NCBI RefSeq assembly: GCF_004118855.1 | Contig: NZ_PDKF01000004.1 | Coordinates: 792,470-856,469 of the forward strand | Origin: Arcobacter sp. CECT 8983 | GTDB lineage: Bacteria > Campylobacterota > Campylobacteria > Campylobacterales > Arcobacteraceae | Direction: 5' to 3' | Length of the DNA stretch: 64,000 bases | Part shown: positions 42,746 to 55,018 of the stretch, piece by piece | Numbering within the stretch: position 1 is the first letter of the stretch | Layout of the letters: each line of letters starts with the position of its first letter | Made by a program: the position numbers and the translations under genes | Notes under the pieces: generated by a model | Told to the model about the DNA's origin: nothing | What the model saw: the letters and a program-made list of their open reading frames with translations, nothing else | Databases searched by the model: none

Positions 42746-44995
42746 ATGAAAAATTTAAAAATTAAGATGAAGCTTGTAATCTTAGCTTTAGCATCTACTT
42801 TTGGTTTTCTTTTAACTGCATTTTTTGTTAATAAAATAATTCAAGATTTTCATGTCTTAGCAGAAAGTCAACTTTTAGTTGAAAGACTTAGTTCAAACAC
42901 TTATGAATTAAGAAAGCATGAAAAAGATTTTTTAGCTAGAAAAGATTTGAAATACAAAGATAAATTTCTAAAAACTGTTGATGATTTAGAAAACAATAAA
43001 AAAAGACTTTTAAAAGATTTAAAACAAGAAAATATTGCAACAGAAGATATTGAAACATTTTTATCTTATGTAAAAGAGTATGAACGTGTTTTTTTAGAAT
43101 TAGTTACAATACAACAAAAAATAGGACTTAATCCTAAAGATGGTCTATATGGTAGTTTAAGAGCTTCTGTTCATAAGGTTCAAGATTCAGCTAAAAAGTC
43201 AAATAGCAATGAGCTTCTTGCTATTGTTTATGATTTGAGAAAACAAGAAAAAGATTTTATGTTAAGAAGAGATTTGAAGTATGTAAAAAAGTTTGAATCT
43301 AAAATTGATAAATTATTAGTTTCTTCTACTTTAATGACACCTGAAAGAGTAAAAAATCTTGAAACTTACAAAAAAGATTTTTTATCTTTAATTGATGCAG
43401 AAGTAAAAAAAGGTCTTACTTCAAATGATGGTATTATGAAAGAAATGAGAACTACAATTCATAAAACTGAGAAAATGCATGCAAAAATGACTGAAGATAT
43501 TTTAAATGCAATTGAAGACAAGTTTACTCAAATCAAAATTATGATTTTTACATTAATTGTTATTTCTATTATTTTAGTATTAGTATTTAGCTTTTATATT
43601 AGTAATGGACTTAATAAAAGTATCTATGCTTTCCAAAAAGGTTTAGAAGAGTTCTTTAGATATTTAAATAAAGAGGTTGATAGTGTAAAACTTTTAGATG
43701 ATAGTTCAAAAGATGAAGTAGGAACAATGTCTAAAGTAATCAATCAAAACATTAAAAATATTGAGCTTGAATTAGAAAGAGAAAAGAATGTTATAAATCA
43801 AGTAGTTCAGGTTATGCATGAATTTGAACAGGGGGATTTATCTCAAAGAATCAATGTTTCAACTAGAAATCAAGGTCTAAATGAATTATTAACAGTTGTT
43901 AATAAAATGGGTGATAACCTTGAAACAAATATTAATAAAGTATTGCTTGTATTAGAAAGCTTTTCTAATCTTGATTTTAGAGTAAAAGTTGATAGTCAAG
44001 GAATTAAAGAACATCTTGAAAAGCTTGCACTTGGAGTAAATAACTTAGGTGAAGCAACAACTAAAATGCTACAAGATAACAAAAGAAATGGGCTTATACT
44101 TCAAGACTCTTCTTCTATATTATTAGAGAATGTAAATAATCTAAACAATGCTTCAAATACAGCAGCAGCATCTCTAGAAGAAACAGCAGCAGCTTTAGAA
44201 GAGATTACTTCAACAGTAAATAATAACTCTGAGAAAATGTATCAAATGTCTAATTTAGCAAGTGATGTTACATCTTCAGTTTCAACTGGTGAAAACTTAG
44301 CTTCTAGAACAACTGCTTCAATGGATGAAATAAATGAAAAAGTTGGAGCTATTAATGAAGCAATTACAGTTATTGACCAAATTGCATTCCAAACAAATAT
44401 ATTATCACTAAATGCAGCAGTGGAAGCAGCAACGGCAGGGGAAGCTGGAAAAGGTTTTGCAGTAGTTGCAGCTGAAGTTAGAAATCTTGCTTCAAGATCA
44501 GCCGAAGCAGCAAAAAAGATTAAAGGTTTAGTTGAGGATGCAAATATAAAAGCAAATGAAGGGAAAACAATCTCTACAGAGATGATTCAAGGTTATTCTC
44601 AATTAAATACAAACATCACTAAAACAATTGAACTTATAAATGAAGTTTCATCAGCTTCTAAAGAGCAACAAGTAGGTATCTCTCAAATCAATGATGCTGT
44701 AAATTCTTTAGATAAACAAACACAAGAAAATGCATCTGTTGCAACACAAACATATGATATTGCAACACAAACTGCAAAAATCTCTGAGGATATTGTTGAA
44801 GAAGCAGATAAAAAAGAGTTTGATGGAAAAGATAATATAAATATTGATTCAATTAAAACAAAAAGTACAAAGGAAAAAACAGTTCAAGCTACTACTGTAA
44901 AAGCAAGTGCAACAAAGATTACTAACTCAATACAGCCTCAAACAAAAACAATAACTGCAAACAATACAAAAGATGATGAGTGGGAAAGTTTTTAA
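42746..44995 (+). CDS. Methyl-accepting chemotaxis protein with HBM-like sensor and CheR/CheB tether
   Basis: A 749-residue chemoreceptor: TM1 about 9-28, a helical sensor to about 260, TM2 about 263-285, HAMP-like region about 285-440, signalling domain about 440-680 with the hairpin tip [47 protein letters not shown]. The sensor holds an internal repeat, [15 protein letters not shown] and [15 protein letters not shown], the signature of HBM domains. The last residues DDEWESF form an xWxxF pentapeptide after a flexible linker, as in receptors that tether CheR and CheB. Confidence 0.93.
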   Translation: MKNLKIKMKLVILALASTFGFLLTAFFVNKIIQDFHVLAESQLLVERLSSNTYELRKHEKDFLARKDLKYKDKFLKTVDDLENNKKRLLKDLKQENIATEDIETFLSYVKEYERVFLELVTIQQKIGLNPKDGLYGSLRASVHKVQDSAKKSNSNELLAIVYDLRKQEKDFMLRRDLKYVKKFESKIDKLLVSSTLMTPERVKNLETYKKDFLSLIDAEVKKGLTSNDGIMKEMRTTIHKTEKMHAKMTEDILNAIEDKFTQIKIMIFTLIVISIILVLVFSFYISNGLNKSIYAFQKGLEEFFRYLNKEVDSVKLLDDSSKDEVGTMSKVINQNIKNIELELEREKNVINQVVQVMHEFEQGDLSQRINVSTRNQGLNELLTVVNKMGDNLETNINKVLLVLESFSNLDFRVKVDSQGIKEHLEKLALGVNNLGEATTKMLQDNKRNGLILQDSSSILLENVNNLNNASNTAAASLEETAAALEEITSTVNNNSEKMYQMSNLASDVTSSVSTGENLASRTTASMDEINEKVGAINEAITVIDQIAFQTNILSLNAAVEAATAGEAGKGFAVVAAEVRNLASRSAEAAKKIKGLVEDANIKANEGKTISTEMIQGYSQLNTNITKTIELINEVSSASKEQQVGISQINDAVNSLDKQTQENASVATQTYDIATQTAKISEDIVEEADKKEFDGKDNINIDSIKTKSTKEKTVQATTVKASATKITNSIQPQTKTITANNTKDDEWESF

Positions 44996-45067
44996 GCTTT
45001 TCTCACTCAAAAGTTATATAAAAATAGATTATAAAAATCTCTAAATGTATTTATAGTTTATTTTAGA

Positions 45068-45073
45068 TATAAT
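45068..45073 (+). promoter_or_regulatory. -10 box for the ABC-F gene
   Basis: TATAAT in TTTTAGATATAATCGCC, 33 bases before the start. It shares the TATAATCGC context with the thiI promoter. Confidence 0.6.
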
Positions 45074-45105
45074 CGCCTAAAATCAAGAACAAAAAGGTTA
45101 ATTTT

Positions 45106-46698
45106 ATGGTTCAAGTAGTAAATCTTAAAAAAGCATTCGGTCCTAGAGTGTTATTTCAAGATATCAATTTAAAACTAGATCAAGGGAAAAGATATGGTCT
45201 TATTGGTGCTAATGGTGCTGGTAAATCTACTTTTCTTAAGATTCTTTCTGGTGAAGATGATGCAACAGAAGGTGAAGTGCAAATTCAAAATGGTAAAAAA
45301 GTTGGAACGTTAAGCCAAAACCAGTTTGCATACGAAGAGTATTCTTTATTTGATACAGTTTTATTAGGAAACAAAAGATTATACAATGCAATAAAAGAAA
45401 AAGAAGAATTATATATGAGTCCAGAGTTTACTGATGAAGTAAATAATAGACTTGCAGAATTAGAAATTATTTGCGTTGAAGAAGACCCAACATACGAATA
45501 TGATGTAAAAATTACAAAAATTTTAGAGGATTTAGGTTTTCCTGCATCTCAACAGACTGATTTAATGTCATCATTAACAGGTGGAGATAAGTTCAAGATT
45601 CTTTTAGCACAGGTTTTATATCCAAAACCTGATGTATTATTTTTAGATGAGCCTACTAATAACTTGGATATTGAAACTATTGGATGGTTAGAAAACCAAC
45701 TTCAACACCACGATGGGACAATGGTTGTTATCTCTCACGATAGACACTTCTTAAATGCAGTATGTACTCATATTTTAGATGTTGACTATAAACAAATTAG
45801 AGAGTTTACAGGTACTTATGATGATTGGTATATCGCTTCAACAGTATTAGCTAAACAAGCACAAGCTGATATGAATAAAAAGCAAAAAGAGAAAGAAGAA
45901 CTTGAAAAGTTCATTGCTAGATTCTCTGCAAATGCGTCAAAAGCAAAACAAGCTACATCTAGACAAAAACAATTAGATAAATTAGATATTGGAAAAATTG
46001 AAATTTCAAGTAGAAGAGATCCATCAATTATTTTCAGACAAAAAAGAGAAGTTGGTAAAGAGTTATTAACTGTTAAAAATATCTCTAAATCTTATGATGA
46101 ACCAGTACTAAATGATATTTCATTTACAGTTGAAAAAGGTGATAAAATTGCACTAATAGGTCCAAATGGTATTGGAAAAACAACGCTTTGTGAAATATTA
46201 GTAGGAAATGTTAAACCAGATTCTGGTGAAGTTCATTGGGGTGCTACTATTCAAAATGGTTATTTCCCTCAAAATGCAACTGATATTATTAAAGGTGATA
46301 TGACTTTATATGATTGGTTAAGAAGTTTTGATAGAGATGCAGATATCAATGAAATTAGAAACTGTTTAGGAAGAATGTTATTCAATGGTCAAGAGCAAGA
46401 GAAAAAAGTAGAAGCTTGTTCTGGTGGGGAAAAACATAGAATGTGGTTATCTAAAATCATGTTAGAGCAACCAAACTTTATGGTACTAGATGAGCCTACA
46501 AACCACTTAGACTTAGAGGCAATTATTGCACTTGGAGAAGGATTACTTGAATATCCAGGGTCTGTAATTTGTGTTTCTCACGATAGGGAGTTATTAGATG
46601 CTTACGCAAATAGAATTATTGCAATTCAAGAAGATGGTTCTATTGTAGATTTCAAGGGAACTTACGAAGAATACATTGAGTCAAAAGAAGCTAAATAA
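45106..46698 (+). CDS. ABC-F family ATPase (YbiT-like)
   Basis: A 530-residue protein with two ABC domains and no membrane segment. Walker A: GANGAGKST and GPNGIGKTT; signature loops LTGGDKFKILLAQ and CSGGEKHRMWLSK; Walker B FLDEPTNNLD and VLDEPTNHLD. The linker between domains (about 235-310) is Lys-rich and charged, like the P-site tRNA interaction motif of ABC-F proteins. The length equals E. coli YbiT (530). ABC-F proteins bind the ribosomal E-site and relieve stalling. The stop lies in a terminator loop. Confidence 0.93.
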   Translation: MVQVVNLKKAFGPRVLFQDINLKLDQGKRYGLIGANGAGKSTFLKILSGEDDATEGEVQIQNGKKVGTLSQNQFAYEEYSLFDTVLLGNKRLYNAIKEKEELYMSPEFTDEVNNRLAELEIICVEEDPTYEYDVKITKILEDLGFPASQQTDLMSSLTGGDKFKILLAQVLYPKPDVLFLDEPTNNLDIETIGWLENQLQHHDGTMVVISHDRHFLNAVCTHILDVDYKQIREFTGTYDDWYIASTVLAKQAQADMNKKQKEKEELEKFIARFSANASKAKQATSRQKQLDKLDIGKIEISSRRDPSIIFRQKREVGKELLTVKNISKSYDEPVLNDISFTVEKGDKIALIGPNGIGKTTLCEILVGNVKPDSGEVHWGATIQNGYFPQNATDIIKGDMTLYDWLRSFDRDADINEIRNCLGRMLFNGQEQEKKVEACSGGEKHRMWLSKIMLEQPNFMVLDEPTNHLDLEAIIALGEGLLEYPGSVICVSHDRELLDAYANRIIAIQEDGSIVDFKGTYEEYIESKEAK

Positions 46699-46709
46699 GC
46701 TTCTTTTGA
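46681..46709. terminator. Terminator hairpin spanning the ABC-F stop
   Basis: TCAAAAGAAGCT-aaata-AGCTTCTTTTGA: perfect 12-bp arms, with the TAA stop ending at the loop/right-arm edge. The left arm encodes the last codons. Also faces the converging thioesterase gene. Confidence 0.8.
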
Positions 46710-46719
46710 TTTATTAATA

Positions 46720-47193
46720 TTAATGACTTTTTGAGTGCTTTGAAGACATTCTAAATTCTCTTCTTTTTAGAGCATCGTTATATCTTCTTTTTTCATCTTC
46801 TGTTTCAGGTGCTAATTTTGGTACAGGAACTGGGGTACCTTCTTCATCAACTGCAACCATTGTAAAGTAACAAACATTTGTGTTTTTTAAAGTATGGTCT
46901 TTAATATCTTCTGAAATTACTTTAATTCCAATTTCCATTGAAGTTCTACCTGAGTAGTTTACTGAAGCATGAAATGTTACTAATGAACCTATTTTAATAG
47001 GATCTTTAAATAAAACCATATCAACAGAAAGTGTTACAACATATGTTCCGCAGTATCTAGCAGCACACGCATAAGCTACGTGATCAAGCATTTTCAGAAT
47101 TTCCCCACCATGAACTGTATTTCCTGTGAAATTTGCTTTATCTGGTGTCATTAGCATTGTCATTGTTAATGATTTGTCTTTTCTTGTACTCAT
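46720..47193 (-). CDS. Acyl-CoA thioesterase (hotdog fold, YciA/YkhA-like)
   Basis: A 157-residue hotdog protein: MLMTPDKANFTGNTVHGGEILKMLDHVAYACAARY with the catalytic N-x-x-x-x-H-G-G-x-x-x-x-x-x-D pattern, VVTLSVDMVLFKDPIKIGS and GRTSMEIGIKV. YciA-type enzymes hydrolyse acyl-CoAs and form hexamers. A Lys/Ser/Arg-rich tail (SSKHSKSH) ends it. Faces the ABC-F gene over a shared hairpin. Confidence 0.9.
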   Translation of the reverse strand: MSTRKDKSLTMTMLMTPDKANFTGNTVHGGEILKMLDHVAYACAARYCGTYVVTLSVDMVLFKDPIKIGSLVTFHASVNYSGRTSMEIGIKVISEDIKDHTLKNTNVCYFTMVAVDEEGTPVPVPKLAPETEDEKRRYNDALKRREFRMSSKHSKSH

Positions 47194-47371
47194 CTTATAG
47201 CCTTATATAATTTACTAGTCTTATTATATGTAATAAAATAAAAATAAAAGACTGATTTATAAAAAAAACTTATTAGATATAAAAAACTATATAAAAAAGT
47301 AACATTTTAATTTCTGATAAAAATTTGAAAAAAACATATTCTTTTAATACTATTTGAATACTATTAAGTGT

Positions 47372-47377
47372 TATAAT
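47372..47377 (+). promoter_or_regulatory. -10 box for the SBP-HK-RR operon
   Basis: TATAAT in GTGTTATAATAATT, 27 bases before the ATG at 47405. The 211-bp gap has AT-rich runs and no other gene. Confidence 0.45.
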
Positions 47378-47404
47378 AATTTTAATATATTAAAAGGATA
47401 TCAT

Positions 47405-48190
47405 ATGAAACAAGTTTTTTATCTATTTTTAATTTTTGGTATAAGTGCATTTGCGGTAGAACTTACTTTAGGTGTTGTTCCTCAACAAAGTCCTTTAAAA
47501 CTATCAAAAAAATGGAAAAAAATAACTCAATATTTGCACAATGAAACAGGAATTAAAGTTATATTTAAAACCCAAAGATCAATTCCTAGTTTTGAGAAAG
47601 TTTTATACTCTGGTGGGTATGATATTGCTTATATGAATCCTTATCATTTTATAGTTGCTAATAAACAGCAAAATTATGAAGCATTTACAAGGGCAAATAA
47701 ACAAATAGAAGGTATTTTACTTAGCAAAGATAAAAATTTCAAAGTAGATAAAAATTATTTAAAAGATAAAACATTTTTATTTCCTGCTCCAAATGCTTTT
47801 GCCGCAACTTTACTTACAAAATATGAGTTAAGAAAACTTTATAATTTTAATGTGGATAAAGATGCAAAAGTTTTATATGTAAATTCCCATGATTCTGTTT
47901 ATAAAGGAGTTGCAAGAGAAGTTGGAGATATAGGTGGTGGAATTGTAAGAACATACAATAATTTTATAGATAAAAATGATAAAGAAAAAATATCTATTGT
48001 TTATAAAACAAATGCTTATCCAAGTCATCCAATTGCTGCTCATCCAAGAGTAAATAATGAGATAGTAAAAAAGTTACAAGATGCATTTTTAAATATGCCT
48101 AATGATTTAAAAAAAATCTTAAGTATAAAAAAGTTTATTAAAACTGATTCAAAAGAGTATGAAGTAATTAAAGAAGTTAAGTCAAATTAG
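47405..48190 (+). CDS. PhnD-family periplasmic substrate-binding protein (sensory type)
   Basis: A 261-residue exported protein: signal peptide ending GISAFA|VEL (about residue 17), then LGVVPQQSPLKLSKKWKKIT, LYSGGYDIAYMNPYHFIVA and NSHDSVYKGVAREVGDIGGGIVRTY, the PhnD/phosphonate-type SBP core. I chose the ATG at 47405 with AAAAGGA upstream; a longer frame from 47354 lacks one and would not begin with a signal peptide. No permease or ATPase follows; instead a histidine kinase and receiver do, as with AioX (arsenite) and TorX (TMAO) sensory SBPs. The ligand is unknown. Confidence 0.85.
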   Translation: MKQVFYLFLIFGISAFAVELTLGVVPQQSPLKLSKKWKKITQYLHNETGIKVIFKTQRSIPSFEKVLYSGGYDIAYMNPYHFIVANKQQNYEAFTRANKQIEGILLSKDKNFKVDKNYLKDKTFLFPAPNAFAATLLTKYELRKLYNFNVDKDAKVLYVNSHDSVYKGVAREVGDIGGGIVRTYNNFIDKNDKEKISIVYKTNAYPSHPIAAHPRVNNEIVKKLQDAFLNMPNDLKKILSIKKFIKTDSKEYEVIKEVKSN

Positions 48191-48206
48191 TTGACAAAGG
48201 AAAGTC

Positions 48207-49688
48207 ATGTCATTTAAATATAGATTCATTTTATCTTTTGTATTGCTAGAAATATTCTTTATTATGTTAATTGTATCAGTTAACTTTATTGCAATAAATA
48301 ATTCTTCTAATAAACTAATAAAAGAGCAAATTGAGTCTAATATAACTTTTCTAGAAGAGATGTTAAAAGTACCATTAAGTATTTATGATTTGGCAACTAT
48401 AGATAATCTTTTATATAAAACTGAAGAGTTAAGTCATATTAATTCTATTGTAGTTTTAGATTCAAATAAAAGAGTCTTATCTGAAGTATATAATTTTCAA
48501 CATTTTTCTTTAGAAGAGTTAATTAAATTTCAAAAAGATTTTAAACATGAATTAGATGATGAGAATTATGAGATAAGATATAAAGAGATTAAAGAAGGTG
48601 AGACTCAATTAGGAAGTCTTTATATAGTTTTTGATACTTCTGAAAATAAACAATTTATTTCAAAAAATATTAGAAATACACTTAGTATCATTTTTGTAGA
48701 AATACTTTTTTCTACTCTTCTTTCATATCTTATAGGGTCTAGATTAACAAGAATGCTAACAAACCTTTCTGATGTAGCAAAAGAGATTGGAGAAACAAAA
48801 ACCCCAGAAATACCATATAGAAATAATAAGGATGAAATAGGAGTTTTAGCAAATTCATTAAATAAAATGCAATTTGATTTAAAAATTAGACGAGAAAAAC
48901 TAAAACATTTAACAAAAAGTCTAGAAGAACAAAAAGAGGAGTTATTATTTGCAAATAAAGCAAAAGATGATTTTTTAGCAAATATGAGTCATGAATTAAA
49001 AACACCATTAAACTCTATAAATATAATAAGTTCAGTAATGTCTAAAAATAAACCTAGTAATCTAAGTGAAAAAGATATTTATAATTTAAATATTATAAAT
49101 AGATGTGGTCATGATTTATTGTATTTAATTAATGATGTATTAGATATCTCAAAACTTGAAGCCAAAGAGATTCGTTTATATAAAGAAGATATAAATATAA
49201 AACTTTTAATAGAAAGTATATGTGAAACATTTAAGCCACAAGTTCTTAATAAGAACCTAGAACTAATTTTTACTTGTAAGGATTCTATAGGCATTATTCA
49301 TAGTGATAAACAAAGAATAAAACAGATTGTTGGAAATCTTTTAAGTAATGCTTTAAAGTTTACAGAAAAAGGAAAAATAGAGATAATTTTAAAAGATAAA
49401 GATAACTTTATAGAAATAATAGTAAAAGATGATGGAATAGGAATAAAAGAAGATAAAATAAAAGATATCTTTGATAGATTTAAACAAGCAGAAGAGAGTA
49501 TTTCACGAAGATATGGTGGTACAGGATTAGGACTTGCAATTTGTAAAGAATTAAGTATTTTATTAGGTGGAGATATAAAAGTTGAAAGTATTTTTGGAAA
49601 AGGAAGTACTTTTAGTGTTCTTATTGATAAAAATGAAAATGAAATAAACTCTTCAAATAATGTGATGGAAATAAAGGATAAAGTATGA
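48207..49688 (+). CDS. Sensor histidine kinase paired with a PhnD-like SBP
   Basis: A 493-residue membrane kinase: TM1 about 8-30, periplasmic domain about 31-157 with a PAS/Cache-like beta core (SIVVLDSNKRVLSEVY, GSLYIVFDTS), TM2 about 158-177, HAMP about 178-235, HisKA with H262 in ANMSHELKTPLNS, N box NLLSNALKFTEKG, G boxes IIVKDDGIGI and GGTGLGLAICKEL. It ends without a receiver. 16 bp after the SBP gene. The SBP likely docks to the periplasmic domain. Confidence 0.92.
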   Translation: MSFKYRFILSFVLLEIFFIMLIVSVNFIAINNSSNKLIKEQIESNITFLEEMLKVPLSIYDLATIDNLLYKTEELSHINSIVVLDSNKRVLSEVYNFQHFSLEELIKFQKDFKHELDDENYEIRYKEIKEGETQLGSLYIVFDTSENKQFISKNIRNTLSIIFVEILFSTLLSYLIGSRLTRMLTNLSDVAKEIGETKTPEIPYRNNKDEIGVLANSLNKMQFDLKIRREKLKHLTKSLEEQKEELLFANKAKDDFLANMSHELKTPLNSINIISSVMSKNKPSNLSEKDIYNLNIINRCGHDLLYLINDVLDISKLEAKEIRLYKEDINIKLLIESICETFKPQVLNKNLELIFTCKDSIGIIHSDKQRIKQIVGNLLSNALKFTEKGKIEIILKDKDNFIEIIVKDDGIGIKEDKIKDIFDRFKQAEESISRRYGGTGLGLAICKELSILLGGDIKVESIFGKGSTFSVLIDKNENEINSSNNVMEIKDKV

Positions 49689-50254
49689 ATGATAAATTCA
49701 AAATTTTAATCTTAGATGATATTGAAGATAATATATATTCATTAAAATTCTTAATAGAGAGTAATTTTGATGATATTGAAATATTAGAAGCTACAAATGT
49801 ACAACAAGCAATATTACATATTATGAAAAATGATATAGGTTTGATTTTAAGTGATATTCAAATGCCTGGAGTTGATGGTTTTGAGTTTGTTAAGTATTTA
49901 TCAGAGATTGAAGCTACTAAGGATATTCCTGTAATGCTTATAACTGGTATTTACAATGACATAGAACATCAGAAAAAAGCCTATGCAAGTTCCTCAAAGG
50001 TTATAGACTTTATCTCAAAACCTATAGATGATGAAATATTTTGTTCAAAATTAAATATCTACCTTCAATTATTTGTGGAGAATAAAAAACATAAAAAAGA
50101 TCTAGAAGAGAAAGATAAACTCTATGAAGAGCAAGTCAAAATAAATGGTATGATTGATGAATTAGATTTAAAATATAAAGATCTTATGGATTTAGATGAT
50201 TATTTGATTGATCTACAAAAATTAGTTGATAAAGATATTCAAAATAACAAGAAG

Positions 50255-50257
<3 letters not shown>
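49685..50257 (+). CDS. Stand-alone receiver with C-terminal coiled coil (no DNA-binding domain)
   Basis: A 190-residue protein: receiver domain about 5-125 with D11/D12, phospho-acceptor D57 in ILSDIQMPGVDG, and K112 in FISKPIDDE. Residues 130-190 are a charged helix (EEKDKLYEEQVKINGMIDEL, DLDDYLIDLQKL) with no HTH, GGDEF or catalytic domain. The ATG overlaps the kinase stop. The output is therefore likely protein-protein, for example on a flagellar, chemosensory or diguanylate system. Confidence 0.88.
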
Positions 50258-52984
<2,727 letters not shown>

Positions 52985-53033
52985 ATAGCTATTTTGTTAA
53001 AATATTAAGATTAAAAATTAGGAGTGAATCAAA

Positions 53034-53381
53034 TTGAGTTATGAAGAGATATTTATTTTAGGTTGGAATTTAAACCTTTTAATGTTTTTTATAAATTTAG
53101 CAATTGCAATTAGAACTATGAATCAAAAATCAAGGGAACAGTTATTAGAAGAGAATAAAATCTTAACTGAACTTAAAATGGAGTTTGATTTATACTATCC
53201 ATATAGAAGATATGAGACTTTAATAACTTATTTTATCCCTTTTACTGCATTTTTTAGAATGTCATATAGAATTATTGAGATGTTATCATTTTTCTCTAAA
53301 AATAGAGGAAGTACATTAATTGATTATATGATTTATAAATATAAAAGTGATATAGAACTAGCAAAAAACAGGTTAAAGTAG
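53034..53381 (+). CDS. Hypothetical membrane-associated protein (TTG start)
   Basis: A 115-residue protein starting at TTG with TAGGAG upstream. It has a hydrophobic segment at about 6-30 (FILGWNLNLLMFFINLAIAI) and an amphipathic stretch at about 60-85 (YFIPFTAFFRMSYRIIEML), with YYPYRRYE between. No known family. Its stop overlaps the GTG start of the kinase gene, so it is coupled to it and to the DUF1853 gene behind it. Confidence 0.7.
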   Translation: MSYEEIFILGWNLNLLMFFINLAIAIRTMNQKSREQLLEENKILTELKMEFDLYYPYRRYETLITYFIPFTAFFRMSYRIIEMLSFFSKNRGSTLIDYMIYKYKSDIELAKNRLK

Positions 53382-54136
53382 TGTCAATTTTTGTAAAAGA
53401 AAATTTTTCTAGTAATAACTCTTTATTAAAAGAGGTACAAGGATTAAGATTAATACAAAAATTAATAAATGATGAAAAAATAGAAGAAATAAATACTCCA
53501 CATATATATAAAGTATCAAAAACTAGATTAGAAATTCAAAAGATTAATTCACAGGTTTTTACTGGAAAATCTATGAAAAAACTAGGTATTGGTCTTGCAA
53601 AGTTGCATAAAGTTTCTTTTGAAAAATATGGTTTAGAAAATGATAATTATATTGGATTATCAAAGCAGAGCAATATTTTATCAGATAATTGGGGAGAGTT
53701 CTTTTTTGAGTACAGGCTTCTTTTTCAGATTTCACTTATTAAAAATAGTTTATTAGCTTTAGAGTTTGAAACTATTTTAAATAAAAATAGAGTAAAGATA
53801 ATCTCCTTTTTAAACAAATATGTAGATAAACCTTCTTTAGTACATGGAGATTTATGGTCAGGAAATGTACTTGTGGATAAAAATGAAAAAGTTTATTTAA
53901 TTGATCCTTCTGTATATTTTGCCCATAGAGAAGTTGATATTGCAATGACTCACATTTTTGGTGGTTTTACAAAAGAGTTTTATGAGGCTTATAATGAAGA
54001 GTATCCTTTAGAACAAGAGTTTGAAACAAGAAAAGAGATTTACAATCTTTATCATTATTTAAATCATTACAATCTTTTTGGAAGTTCATATTTAGGTGAG
54101 TGTAAAAAAAGAATAAAATTAATTGATGAAATGTAA
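53381..54136 (+). CDS. Fructosamine/ketosamine kinase family protein (YniA-like)
   Basis: A 251-residue kinase-fold protein: LVHGDLWSGNVLVDKNEKVYLIDPSVYFAHREVDIAMTHIFGGF is the catalytic HGDxxxxN and D-P metal site, and FYEAYNEEYPL, NLYHYLNHYNLFGSSYLGECKK ends as in YniA. Members phosphorylate ketosamines (glycated amines) for repair. The GTG start shares a base with the upstream stop (TAGTG); its stop overlaps the next ATG (TAATG). Confidence 0.88.
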   Translation: MSIFVKENFSSNNSLLKEVQGLRLIQKLINDEKIEEINTPHIYKVSKTRLEIQKINSQVFTGKSMKKLGIGLAKLHKVSFEKYGLENDNYIGLSKQSNILSDNWGEFFFEYRLLFQISLIKNSLLALEFETILNKNRVKIISFLNKYVDKPSLVHGDLWSGNVLVDKNEKVYLIDPSVYFAHREVDIAMTHIFGGFTKEFYEAYNEEYPLEQEFETRKEIYNLYHYLNHYNLFGSSYLGECKKRIKLIDEM

Positions 54137-54942
54137 TGGATAATTTAAAAGAACAGTTTTTAGGGTTTTACAATACTCCTGTTCTCTTTGATGAACTATA
54201 TAGTTTAAAACAGTTCTGTTTTGATGAAATAAACACTTCAAATTTACAAATTGAAGATATAAAGATTGATACTAAACTTCCTTTAGGTAAAAGAGTAGAA
54301 TACTTTTTTGAACACTATTTAAATCTAACTACTAGATACAAGCTAATTAAAAAAAACATACAAATAATTAAAGATAAAAATACTTTGGGTGAATTGGATT
54401 TTATAGTATTTGATAAAAAAGAAAACTGCTTTAAACATATTGAGTTAATCTATAAATATTATTTATATGATGTAAGATTAGAAAAAGAGCTTGATAGATA
54501 TATTGGTCCAAATAAAAACGATACTTTAGTTAGAAAACTAACAAAACTAAGAGATAAACAATTACCCTTACTTTTTAAAGATGTTACAAGAGAATATTTA
54601 TCTGAAATTGATTTTAGTAATATAAAGCAAGAAGTCTGTTATAAAGCAAATATTTTTTTACCTTTTTATCATAAGGCTTTACAAATAAAATTTCAAGATA
54701 GTATAAAAGGTTACTATTTAGGGTTTAATGACTTTGAAAATGATGATATTTTTAAGAAATGTAGTTTTTATATTCCCCATAGATATGATTGGGTTAATTT
54801 TGAAAAATATAATCAAGAATATATATCATATGAAAAAGCACTTGAACAAATAAAATTTTTCCATAAATACAATAAATCACCATTAGTTTGGGTAAATAAT
54901 AATAAAACCATTTACCTATTGTTTATTACATTTTGGCATTAA
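54136..54942 (+). CDS. DUF1853 family protein
   Basis: A 268-residue protein: LPLGKRVEYFFEHYLNLTTRYKLIKKNIQI, KNTLGELDFIVFDKKENCFKHIELIYKYYLYD and FIPFYHKALQIKF-like regions are the DUF1853 pattern. The G-x-L-D-F...H-I-E-L-x-Y-K segment resembles PD-(D/E)xK nuclease-like cores (E-x-K near HIELIYKYYL), an interesting but unproven link. Last gene of a three-gene coupled unit. Confidence 0.75.
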   Translation: MDNLKEQFLGFYNTPVLFDELYSLKQFCFDEINTSNLQIEDIKIDTKLPLGKRVEYFFEHYLNLTTRYKLIKKNIQIIKDKNTLGELDFIVFDKKENCFKHIELIYKYYLYDVRLEKELDRYIGPNKNDTLVRKLTKLRDKQLPLLFKDVTREYLSEIDFSNIKQEVCYKANIFLPFYHKALQIKFQDSIKGYYLGFNDFENDDIFKKCSFYIPHRYDWVNFEKYNQEYISYEKALEQIKFFHKYNKSPLVWVNNNKTIYLLFITFWH

Positions 54943-55018
54943 AATAATATATGTAATCGCCATGTAACCAATAAGAGATAATATGTCACCTTAAAAATAA
55001 TATTTAAGGCAAATTTTG

